NCBI GenBank assembly: GCA_964395545.1
Contig: CAYNAW010000006.1
Coordinates: forward strand, 1 to 47,769
Source: CAYGVX01 sp964395545
GTDB taxonomy: Archaea > Thermoproteota > Bathyarchaeia > Bathyarchaeales > SOJC01
Direction of reading: 5' to 3'
Length of the DNA: 47,769 nucleotides
Part shown: positions 31,261-38,308 of the stretch, in pieces
Numbering within the stretch: position 1 is the first letter of the stretch
Layout of the letters: the number at the start of each line of letters is the position of its first letter
Translations under genes and position numbers: made by a program
Notes under the pieces: model-generated
Database searches by the model: none
What the model was told of the DNA's origin: nothing
Seen by the model: the letters and a program-made list of their open reading frames with translations, nothing else

Positions 31261-32103
31261 TCATTCGCGGTTCTGTTTATAGAAGTTATACCAGTTAACC
31301 AGAGACATAGTTCTTGTTTCGGGCCGACGAGGTGGGTAGAACTCAGGGAAATCCTTGTGTGAGGCCACTTCCCCCTCGTCTAAGCCCTTTTCTATCATGT
31401 CTTTAATGACTTCGATGGTTGTCTCGAAGAACCGTAAGTAATTCTCGATCTCTTCCTTGCCGCAGATAGACCCATGTCCCGGAACAATTACGTCCACCTC
31501 CATCTCCTTGAAACGTCTCAAGGTTTCCATCCACTTCTCAGGGTTGCAGGTCTCGTCTGCTCCCCACGGAAAGGTTCCGGCGAAGATCAGGTCTCCGGAG
31601 AAAAGCGTCTTCTCCTTCGTGAGGTATAGGTAGGACGCGTCTTCGGAGTGTCCCCCTGAATGGGTTATCGTTACCGACACGTCACCATCGCTTATCTCCA
31701 TGGCCTTCTCGAAGGTTTTCGTAGGCAACGTGATCATGACATCTCGCAGCTTGCCAGTGAATTCGGGGAACTTTTCCTCGTATTCCGCAAGCTTGTGAGG
31801 CATCCACTCAGTCTGCGCCAATTGCTCCATTCGCTTCTTCAACGTGCTGCTCGATACTATTTCGCAGTCTCCGAAAACTTGGTTGCCGAAGACATGGTCT
31901 GCGTGGCAGTGGGTGAGGATCAGCTTGCGGGTGGGCGACTTTGTTTGCGATTCGAGGGACCTTCGGAAGTCGAGGGCTGTTGCTGGAAACATCGTGGAGT
32001 CGACCACGATTGCGTAGCTTGGCAGTTCTATGGCTCCGATATTTCCTCTTCCCTCGCCGCTTGTGTCGACGTAGACGTGACTACTGATTTTCTCCGCTTT
32101 CAT
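31261..32103 (-). CDS. Metallo-beta-lactamase-fold hydrolase
   Basis: 280 aa from the ATG at 32103, preceded by GAGGGAAGAG; an upstream in-frame start at 32142 overlaps the NucS-like gene. The motif is His65-x-His67-x-Asp69-His70 (THCHADH), with SGGHSED, FSGDLIF and VPGHGS as further metal ligands. Glyoxalase II, quorum-quenching lactonase and related enzymes share this pattern; the substrate is not evident. Its stop is linked to the NIF3-like gene region. Confidence 0.88.
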   Translation of the reverse strand: MKAEKISSHVYVDTSGEGRGNIGAIELPSYAIVVDSTMFPATALDFRRSLESQTKSPTRKLILTHCHADHVFGNQVFGDCEIVSSSTLKKRMEQLAQTEWMPHKLAEYEEKFPEFTGKLRDVMITLPTKTFEKAMEISDGDVSVTITHSGGHSEDASYLYLTKEKTLFSGDLIFAGTFPWGADETCNPEKWMETLRRFKEMEVDVIVPGHGSICGKEEIENYLRFFETTIEVIKDMIEKGLDEGEVASHKDFPEFYPPRRPETRTMSLVNWYNFYKQNRE

Positions 32104-32135
32104 TTCTCTTCCCTCTTTTCTCACTCTGGTTTCTG

Positions 32136-32882
32136 CTAACAAATCCTCTCTACAGTCAGTCTATAAAGCTCAACGTTTGTTCCTCTAGACGCTTTCGCAG
32201 CGCTTTCTTCATAACTCTGACACAGGATAATTCTTCGCACGTTTTCTGGTGGCAGATGTTTTTGAGATGCATAGCCAGCGGCGAGTCTGGAGACCTGGGC
32301 CACAGCGGCTTCGGTCGCCTTCGTTTCTATCTCCACGATTACCGTTTGCCCATCTGAGTCTTGGAGGAGAACATCTGCCACTCCGAAGCCGACGTCCGTG
32401 TTCGCGTCCAGAAACTGCATTCCCCCTTCTAAGATCTGGGGAGCATCTGCCACGATTTTCTGCATGGGTTCTTCAAGAAGTCCCTTGGCAGTCATGTGGG
32501 CTTCAGGACCGTTTTCCAGAATTTTCTCCAACTGCTGTTCTATTTCGAAGTATGCTGTCCCGAGCATGTGAGGATAGACGTCTACGGGCTCTTCGTTACG
32601 GTAGAGCATGAGGATAGGCGTATTTGTCGTGTTGAGCTGCTTGCTTTTCGAGAGCGGAAGAACAATGCTTTGAGCGCTCACTATCCTTCCCCGAACCTGA
32701 GGAATGACGCTTCGAATATCATTCTTCACCCTCTCAATCTGCACGGGCTCCATCGCCTCGATCTCGAGAACGTTGAACTCGATTTTCCACTTCTGTCGTA
32801 TCTCCTCCAAAGCCTTAACAATCAGCTTCACTCGGTCTTGATATGGGGCACTCCGTCCATAGCAGACGACAAACCTATACAT
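32136..32882 (-). CDS. NucS/RecB-like nuclease-domain protein with an unusual N-terminus
   Basis: 248 aa. Residues 135-205 match the NucS/EndoMS C-terminal nuclease: EEPMQKIVADAPQILEGGM, then GFGVADVLLQDSDG (Asp170), VIVEIETKATE, and AQVSRLAAGY. The usual E-x-K pair reads Glu184-Ile-Glu186, with Lys188 two residues later. The N-terminal 110 residues do not look like the NucS DNA-binding domain. A DNA-processing role, perhaps mismatch or branched DNA cleavage, is inferred from the domain only. It is first in the minus-strand run to nadC. Confidence 0.65.
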   Translation of the reverse strand: MYRFVVCYGRSAPYQDRVKLIVKALEEIRQKWKIEFNVLEIEAMEPVQIERVKNDIRSVIPQVRGRIVSAQSIVLPLSKSKQLNTTNTPILMLYRNEEPVDVYPHMLGTAYFEIEQQLEKILENGPEAHMTAKGLLEEPMQKIVADAPQILEGGMQFLDANTDVGFGVADVLLQDSDGQTVIVEIETKATEAAVAQVSRLAAGYASQKHLPPENVRRIILCQSYEESAAKASRGTNVELYRLTVERIC

Positions 32883-33017
32883 GTTTTCCGCTCTCAGACA
32901 AAGGAGGAAGCGGGTTTTTTATTAAGGCTTCTCTATGTTTCTGCGCCATGCCGATGCACAGAACAGCCGTCGCCTAGTTATTCCATGCCTGCTCAAAGAA
33001 CCGTCTTCGCGGGAGAA

Positions 33018-33027
33018 TATTTAAGTA
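33018..33027 (+). promoter_or_regulatory. TATA box upstream of the OSTC-like gene
   Basis: TATTTAAGTA, preceded by GGGAGAA (BRE-like). About 65 nt before the TTG at 33090, so the leader would be about 40 nt. A second TATA-like CATATAGG near 33040-33048 is a less likely alternative. Confidence 0.45.
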
Positions 33028-33089
33028 GAATGTGGAAATGCATATAGGTAAGAGACTTGGCTTAGGCTCTGAAGGAGTGCTGAAGGAAG

Positions 33090-33527
33090 TTGTCTCGAAA
33101 AGCTAAAAGAGGCGCAACAAACGTTTCCTATGGTCTACAGAAGACTTATAAGAGAATAGTGACGCTCAAGCCTTCAACATTCATTCTGGCAGCCCTAGCC
33201 ATAGCAACTTCCATTTTCCTACTCGGCGGGGGAATCTACGATATTATTGAACAGCCGATAATCGCCTTCATCAGTAGCGGCGGGAGAATAATCCCCTACT
33301 ACCCCCAAGCTCTGAACGATCAACTTCTCGGCGAAAGTATCGCGTCCATGGTCCTGTATTTCTTCGGTGTCATAGGCCTCTTGCTCATGTACCAAAGCAC
33401 AAAATACGCCAACAACCCAAGGCAAGCATACACTATGATACTGATGGGACTACTGCTCTTACTCATTGGATGGCTCCTCATAGAGTTCTACCTCTTTCCG
33501 AGTACCTATAAATCATTCACTGAGTGA
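33090..33527 (+). CDS. Small three-helix membrane protein resembling OSTC/OST3-OST6 oligosaccharyltransferase subunits
   Basis: 145 aa from TTG at 33090, the only start after the in-frame stop at 33081. A basic N-terminus (about 25 residues) is followed by three hydrophobic segments at about 29-48, 86-103 and 116-136. The loop GGGIYDIIEQP, the NDQLLGESIASM stretch and the YQSTKYANNPRQA segment match, from memory, the pattern of eukaryotic OSTC (DC2): GGIIYDVIVEPP, GQYIMEGLASS and DRSNAPNIPK. OSTC and OST3/6 hold the catalytic STT3 subunit at the translocon. No STT3/AglB is in the window. Confidence 0.62.
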   Translation: MSRKAKRGATNVSYGLQKTYKRIVTLKPSTFILAALAIATSIFLLGGGIYDIIEQPIIAFISSGGRIIPYYPQALNDQLLGESIASMVLYFFGVIGLLLMYQSTKYANNPRQAYTMILMGLLLLLIGWLLIEFYLFPSTYKSFTE

Positions 33528-33540
33528 CAATGAGCAAAGG

Positions 33541-34035
33541 TCACCAAGGGCTCTTTTTCAAGCCTGCCAGATACGCCAGAAGGTTTGTCAAAACATGAAC
33601 AGGCACGGTCATCGCTAAGACTATCAGCGTCATCGCAAGTGTAGGCTGCACCAGAGGAAAAGAGAAAAGAAGCGCGAACAGAACAAAGTCCAGCTGGTCA
33701 ACCACCGGAAAAAAGGCGCCTGGGGCAAGCCCGAGTCTACGTTTGACGAAGGCGCCGAACAGGTCTCCGATTAAGGCGCCTAACGAAAGCAGGAATCCCA
33801 GCAGTGGACTGTAGCCGTTGAAGATTAGGCTTTCTACGAAACCTACCAGCGATCCGATGACCAGCCCTGCAAAGAACCCTCGGAAGGTCTTGTGAGCCCC
33901 AAACAATGGTCGGCCGTCTCCAAGAATCACGCCCATGTCCAAGGGTTTCCCCCCGCCGAAGATCACAGGAACCGCGTTGGCACTATAGGCAGGAAATATG
34001 AATATGAGAGAATCGACGATGAGTTCCAGCGACAC
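33541..34035 (-). CDS. carS: CDP-2,3-bis-O-geranylgeranyl-sn-glycerol synthase (CarS)
   Basis: 164 aa from GTG at 34035, with GGATGAG upstream. Four to five membrane segments and the CDP-archaeol synthase motif region GDLFGAFVKRRLGLAPGAFF followed by VDQLDF are clear. It makes CDP-archaeol from CTP and digeranylgeranylglycerol phosphate, the activated precursor of archaeal polar lipids; it connects to the HMG-CoA reductase gene at 6.2 kb. It follows radB by 4 nt. Confidence 0.93.
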   Translation of the reverse strand: MSLELIVDSLIFIFPAYSANAVPVIFGGGKPLDMGVILGDGRPLFGAHKTFRGFFAGLVIGSLVGFVESLIFNGYSPLLGFLLSLGALIGDLFGAFVKRRLGLAPGAFFPVVDQLDFVLFALLFSFPLVQPTLAMTLIVLAMTVPVHVLTNLLAYLAGLKKSPW

Positions 34036-34039
34036 ATTC

Positions 34040-34735
34040 TCATCCTCTGTAGTCGCCTAGCCCCCTTTCTCCGATTTGGAGGAAAACAGGCTTAGTCGGC
34101 TTTTTTTCCAGACGGGTTTCCACAGTGGCTTTCACTATGCGTGAATTTGTGGTCGGTTTCAGCGTTATAGTCGTGTCTGCCCAGAATCTTAAAACTCTCG
34201 TGGCAACAGGTTGCACTGTTTCCTGCTCTTCCATGACCAGGCTTCGCACCTGACTGATAATCAGACTAGCCACTTTTCTGGTCTTGGTTAATTGGGCGAG
34301 ACAGGCCATCTGACGATTCAACTCTCGGTTCAAAGCAAACGTGTTCTTCTTATCACCTCCAAACCCTTCGCGGTAGAGACCTGTGACCGTGTCCACGACT
34401 ACTAGACCCACCCTCTCGCCAACATATTCGTCCAATCTGTCTATGACGTTGGCTTGCTGGTCGAAGTTCTCAGGCTTCATCAATATCACGTGCGGCGCGA
34501 CACTCTCGAACTCGTCCGCGGCTATTTGCATCATGCGATTCGGCGAGAACGTGTTGTCACAGTCGATGAAAGCGGTCTTGTAGCCCATCCGCGCACAGTT
34601 CACGGCGCATTGCATGCCCAACGTTGTTTTACCTGTTTTCGGCTCCCCATACAGAAGGGTCAGGGTGGTCTCTAACAACCCGCCGTTCAGCTGCTCGTCC
34701 AGCGAGCCGCAGCCTATGGGAACAATTCTCTGCAA
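34040..34735 (-). CDS. radB: RadB-type RecA-family recombinase paralogue
   Basis: 231 aa from TTG at 34735 (TTG at 34771 gives 243 aa; the family usually begins near IPIGCGSLDEQLNGG). Walker A is GEPKTGKTT, Walker B is VGLVVVDTV. It lacks the N-terminal helix-hairpin-helix domain of RadA, as RadB does. RadB modulates RadA and Hjc during recombination. A TATA-like TTTATTATTTTTG at about 34778-34790 lies upstream on the minus strand. It is followed by carS in a coupled order. Confidence 0.9.
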   Translation of the reverse strand: MQRIVPIGCGSLDEQLNGGLLETTLTLLYGEPKTGKTTLGMQCAVNCARMGYKTAFIDCDNTFSPNRMMQIAADEFESVAPHVILMKPENFDQQANVIDRLDEYVGERVGLVVVDTVTGLYREGFGGDKKNTFALNRELNRQMACLAQLTKTRKVASLIISQVRSLVMEEQETVQPVATRVLRFWADTTITLKPTTNSRIVKATVETRLEKKPTKPVFLQIGERGLGDYRG

Positions 34736-34814
34736 GAGGAGCCACGTGCCAAAACGAATTAATAACTGCAAAAATAATAAACTTGTTCATACCGCAACGT
34801 GAAAAGGGCAAGGC

Positions 34815-35462
34815 ATGAAAGCAAAAATCGCCGTGGCTACAGTCTCTGGGAAAGCCTACTACCTACTCATAAACGAGCTTAAGAGGAAGAACGCGCCATT
34901 CTTGAGCCTCATACCCGACGACAACGTGCCCATAGATGTGAAAGTGGTGATAACAACAAAAAGCGAGCGGGCAAGGATTAAGCATGAGACTGTCTTAGAG
35001 TACAGTGTTGACAGAGACCCAGCTGAAATAGTCGACGAAGCGATTAGGATGATTACGGGGAAGCGGATCTATGAAAACCTCGTGGTTGGAATCGACCCTG
35101 GGCAAACCTTCGGCGTGGCAGTCCTCGGAGATGGAAACATCCTCGAAACCAAGGAATGCACCAGCCTGACCAGCACCGTGAACTCATTGAAAGACGCTTC
35201 AAACCGTATTCCAGCTAACCACGTAACCGTCAGAGTTGGAAACGGTGCGCCTTTACTGATGAGAGAACTTCTAGATGAGCTGGACAGCGCTCTCCCAGAC
35301 AACGTAATCGTTGAAAGTGTGAAAGAGGATGGAACCAGCAAGCTTACAGGCGGAGACTCCCGCAGAAGGGGAAAGAGAGATGTAAGCTCAGCCATCAAAA
35401 TAGGTCAAAGACAGGGAAAAACAGTTCAAAGAAGGAAAGGAACGGATGATAAGAGAAGTTAA
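34815..35462 (+). CDS. RNase H/RuvC-fold protein, putative nuclease
   Basis: 215 aa. A winged-helix-like or unknown N-terminal part (1-85) precedes a RuvC/RNase H-like segment: GIDPG at 92-96 (Asp94), Glu167 in VIVES, and Asp189 in RGKRDVSSAIKIG near the C-terminus. The three carboxylates are spaced as in RuvC-like nucleases, so a metal-dependent nuclease is plausible; I cannot name the family. The C-terminus is highly basic (KTVQRRKGTDDKRS), suggesting nucleic acid binding. It overlaps the Clp1/Grc3-type kinase gene by 17 nt, implying joint function. Confidence 0.6.
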   Translation: MKAKIAVATVSGKAYYLLINELKRKNAPFLSLIPDDNVPIDVKVVITTKSERARIKHETVLEYSVDRDPAEIVDEAIRMITGKRIYENLVVGIDPGQTFGVAVLGDGNILETKECTSLTSTVNSLKDASNRIPANHVTVRVGNGAPLLMRELLDELDSALPDNVIVESVKEDGTSKLTGGDSRRRGKRDVSSAIKIGQRQGKTVQRRKGTDDKRS

Positions 35463-36720
35463 GGCAGAGAGAACCCTTCTAGTCAACGGTCCTGCCTCGG
35501 TGCAGCTTGTTTCAGGCGAAGCTGAAACCCTCGGTGCCTCATTAGGTATAGGCAAAACAGTCATAGTGAGGGATGGAAAGCGCATACCCTTCTATGTGAC
35601 GAAGGACGCTTCTTTTAACATTATGCACAGCAAAGAGAACATGCTTGAGGAGGCTGAGGGAAATACTGTTCCCCCTTCTTGGCATATGGCTGCTGAAGAA
35701 GCCCTCTCTTTGGAAAGACCGACTGTCATTATGATAATGGGCGACGCCGACTCGGGAAAGACGAGTCTGTGCGCCTTCTTAGCCAACAAAGCTCGCGGGA
35801 AAAAGCTGAGAGTAGCCATCATAGACGCCGACTTGGGGCAGTCGGACCTGGGACCACCCACGACAGTTGGCATAGCTTACGTGAAAAAACCGATAAGCGA
35901 CCTGTTCAGCGTTGAGGCTAACCATGTGTTTTTTGTGGGGTTCACCAGCCCAGGCGGCGTTGAAGAACGGGTCGCTCAAGGTATTCTCGATTTCAAACAC
36001 CGAGCTTTCAGAGAGAAGAGCGAGTTCGTAATCATCAATACGGACGGTTGGGTTGAAGGGGAACAAGCTGTTCGATACAAGGCTATGCTCTCAGAAAGGC
36101 TGTTGCCAAATATGATAGTCACTATAAGACTCGGAGAAGAACTTGGACAACTGCTGACCAGTCTCCAAGGGTCTTCGGTCTTAAGTGTGGAGCCCTCTTC
36201 AGCAGTAAAGAAGCGTGACAGAGACAAACGGAAGGCAGTCCGAGAGCTGAGTTACAGGAAGTACCTGAAGAACTCCAAGGTGGAAGCGTTTCCCCTCAGC
36301 TGGGTCAAAATAGAGGGCATCCACTCCTCCCCAAGCCTGTTTCTCACTAACGAACGCCTGAGGAAGATAGAGGAAGCTCTAGGAATCCATCCCCTCTTCT
36401 GCGATGAAACCGTGGAAGCCATCTGGCTAGTCCTGAAGCGAAGCCAGAGGCTTGATTTTGAGCAGCTGCAGAGTGCCGAAGAGAATCTCAAGAAGAAAGT
36501 CAAGGTTGCTTGGAAAGGCGACGAGAAAGGCATAATCGTAGGGCTGCACGATTCCGAGAACAATTACTTGGGCCTAGGGGTAATATCTGACATCGACTAT
36601 CGGAGAAAAGTGCTCAAAGTCTTGACCCCCGTAAGTCAGAAAGCCGCCACAATACGGCTGGGCAACGTGCGGCTGGACGACGAGTGCAGAGAAGTCGGAA
36701 CGACCAGTCTGTGGAACTAG
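35446..36720 (+). CDS. Polynucleotide 5'-hydroxyl kinase (Clp1/Grc3 family)
   Basis: 424 aa. The N-terminal beta domain (1-85) is followed by the P-loop kinase core: Walker A GDADSGKTS (99-107), IDADLGQSDLG (126-136), and lid region with Arg/Lys. A C-terminal domain of about 130 residues (beta-rich, ENYLGLGVISDIDY) follows. Clp1/Grc3 proteins phosphorylate 5'-OH RNA or DNA ends. The start lies in the end of the RNase H-fold gene. The stop shares a CTAG with the convergent nth gene. Confidence 0.93.
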   Translation: MIREVKAERTLLVNGPASVQLVSGEAETLGASLGIGKTVIVRDGKRIPFYVTKDASFNIMHSKENMLEEAEGNTVPPSWHMAAEEALSLERPTVIMIMGDADSGKTSLCAFLANKARGKKLRVAIIDADLGQSDLGPPTTVGIAYVKKPISDLFSVEANHVFFVGFTSPGGVEERVAQGILDFKHRAFREKSEFVIINTDGWVEGEQAVRYKAMLSERLLPNMIVTIRLGEELGQLLTSLQGSSVLSVEPSSAVKKRDRDKRKAVRELSYRKYLKNSKVEAFPLSWVKIEGIHSSPSLFLTNERLRKIEEALGIHPLFCDETVEAIWLVLKRSQRLDFEQLQSAEENLKKKVKVAWKGDEKGIIVGLHDSENNYLGLGVISDIDYRRKVLKVLTPVSQKAATIRLGNVRLDDECREVGTTSLWN

Positions 36721-37379
36721 GCATAAGCCCGCCTAGAAGGGCACGATGCGTTAACAGGACATTCGCAGCACAGTGGTTTTCTCGCCTTGCAGAACCTTCT
36801 CCCAAGTGAGATGAACAGAACGTGAACAGCAAAATAGTCTTCAGGACTGAATAGCTGTTGCAGGCTCCTCCGAACGCCCTCGTAGTCAACTCTGGCACCC
36901 ACTAATGCCAGCCTCTTCGAGACACGGTCGACGTGCGTATCGACGGGCATTGTCGGCTTGCGGGCGCTGAAAAGCAACACCACATCAGAAGTCTTAGGAC
37001 CCACACCTGGGAGTTCCAGCAATATTTGGCGGGCCTTTTCGAGGGGCACGTTGAAGACGAAGTCGAGCCTGCCTTCAAATCTCTCCAGAATCACATTTGA
37101 CAACTTCTTGATGATTCTCGCCTTGTTTCGGTGCAAGCCAGCAACCCTAAGCGCTTCTTCAACCTCCTTCACGTCAACCTTCGAGAGTACTTCGGGGCTA
37201 ATTCTGAATCGCTTCGAAAGATTTTCGAAGGCTCTAGCCGTATTTCTGCTGTTTGTGCTCTGGGAAATCACAGTCCTAATCAGCGTCTCGAAGGGGTCTT
37301 GTGTGTCCCTCCACCAATCAGGCAGCTTGAACTCTCTTCGGAGCACCTCCAAGATCTTGTTCGCTCTATCCTCAGCCAT
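36717..37379 (-). CDS. nth: Endonuclease III (HhH-GPD DNA glycosylase/lyase)
   Basis: 220 aa. Helix-hairpin-helix LLELPGVGPKTSDVVL with catalytic Lys129, the GPD aspartate Asp147 (PVDTHVDR), and a C-terminal [4Fe-4S] motif CKARKPLCCECPVNASC (C-x6-C-x2-C-x5-C). It removes oxidised pyrimidines and nicks at abasic sites. The N-terminal VISQSTNSRNT replaces the more common LSQQT motif. The stop interlocks with the kinase gene. Confidence 0.95.
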   Translation of the reverse strand: MAEDRANKILEVLRREFKLPDWWRDTQDPFETLIRTVISQSTNSRNTARAFENLSKRFRISPEVLSKVDVKEVEEALRVAGLHRNKARIIKKLSNVILERFEGRLDFVFNVPLEKARQILLELPGVGPKTSDVVLLFSARKPTMPVDTHVDRVSKRLALVGARVDYEGVRRSLQQLFSPEDYFAVHVLFISLGRRFCKARKPLCCECPVNASCPSRRAYA

Positions 37380-37418
37380 CCCTAAGCCCCGCTCGGAAGA
37401 ATCGACACATTAGAGAGC

Positions 37419-37428
37419 CTTATAAACA
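37419..37428 (+). promoter_or_regulatory. TATA box for the parvulin gene
   Basis: CTTATAAACA, with its centre about 26 nt before the ATG at 37449, so the transcript is probably leaderless. Confidence 0.5.
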
Positions 37429-37448
37429 GTCACACACAAGTAGCTGCT

Positions 37449-37724
37449 ATGCCAGACAAAGTTCATTGCGCCCACGTCCTTGTGAAGACTGAGAAAGAAG
37501 CAAACTCTGTGATGGAGAGACTGACGAAGGGAGAGAAGTTCGCCAACATCGCCAAAGAACTCTCCCTCTGCCCCTCTGGAAAACGCGGAGGAGACCTTGG
37601 CACTTTCAGCAGAGGGGTCATGGTGAAAGAGTTCGAGAAGGCTGCCTTCGCTCTACAGAAAGGACAGCTATCGCCCCTCGTGAAGACGAAGTACGGATAC
37701 CACGTGATAAAGAGGCTGGAGTAA
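37449..37724 (+). CDS. Parvulin-type peptidyl-prolyl isomerase
   Basis: 91 aa, a single rotamase domain as in archaeal PinA and bacterial parvulin. The signatures are CAHVLVKTEKEA, FANIAKELSLCPSGKRGGDLGTFSRG and GQLSPLVKTKYGYHVIK. There is no signal peptide or tether, so it is a cytoplasmic folding helper. The gene stands alone with its own TATA box. Confidence 0.96.
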   Translation: MPDKVHCAHVLVKTEKEANSVMERLTKGEKFANIAKELSLCPSGKRGGDLGTFSRGVMVKEFEKAAFALQKGQLSPLVKTKYGYHVIKRLE

Positions 37725-37764
37725 GCGTAGTGGTTGTCTGACTAGCATTAGTATTGACTGTGTA

Positions 37765-37776
37765 GAATTTATATGT
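37765..37776 (+). promoter_or_regulatory. TATA box for the PAC4-like gene
   Basis: GAATTTATATGT lies about 21 nt (centre) before the ATG at 37792; a leaderless or nearly leaderless transcript is likely. Confidence 0.45.
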
Positions 37777-37791
37777 CATGAAGGCGTCCTG

Positions 37792-38184
37792 ATGTCCCGA
37801 GCCACGATAGTGAAAGACGAGCTCACCGCGAACAACGTGAGATTATTAGCCATCTACATCGAGACCAAGAACTCGGTATTGGTTTTTCTCAGCGAGAGTG
37901 AAGACCAGCTCGGCACCCTAGCCGCATCCGTTCCTCCAGCCACCGAGATACTCCCTCAGACGGTGGTCTCTTCCGTCCTTCTGGGAGACAGAAACACCGC
38001 AGTCGTACGCATGCTGGCGGAACGCCTAGTCTCCAAAACAGGCAAAATAGGCCTAGTGTCAGTGCATCTGAGGACCATCAGTGAGACTGAGGCAACTCCA
38101 GCCCTCATAAAGCTCTTCGAACGAGTTACCACCATAAGCAAGGTGGAACAGGACAGCCGAGAAGGAGAGAGCGTTAAGATATAA
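37792..38184 (+). CDS. Proteasome assembly chaperone 4 (PAC4/PSMG4)-like protein
   Basis: 130 aa, cytoplasmic. From recall of human PSMG4, several features line up in order: an N-terminal strand with LVFLSESEDQLGTLAASVP (human LWVG...LRNLAVAM), then SSVLLGD at 60-66 (human STSLLGD), AERLVSKTGK at 76-85 (human AQRLARKTNK), VSVHL (human VSYNL) and a final helix IKLFERV. PAC4 acts with PAC3 to guide alpha-ring assembly of the 20S proteasome. No proteasome gene is in the window. If wrong, it is a conserved archaeal protein of the same small alpha/beta fold. Confidence 0.6.
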   Translation: MSRATIVKDELTANNVRLLAIYIETKNSVLVFLSESEDQLGTLAASVPPATEILPQTVVSSVLLGDRNTAVVRMLAERLVSKTGKIGLVSVHLRTISETEATPALIKLFERVTTISKVEQDSREGESVKI

Positions 38185-38308
38185 GTCTACGTGGCTTTCT
38201 TCATGGGATCGAGAAAAGACTTGGTCGTCCACGTTGATGTGCGCCCATAGAGCAGTTGGCGAGAGCATCGAAGAAGCAGATGCTGTGGCGCTTCGTGTTC
38301 CGCGGATG

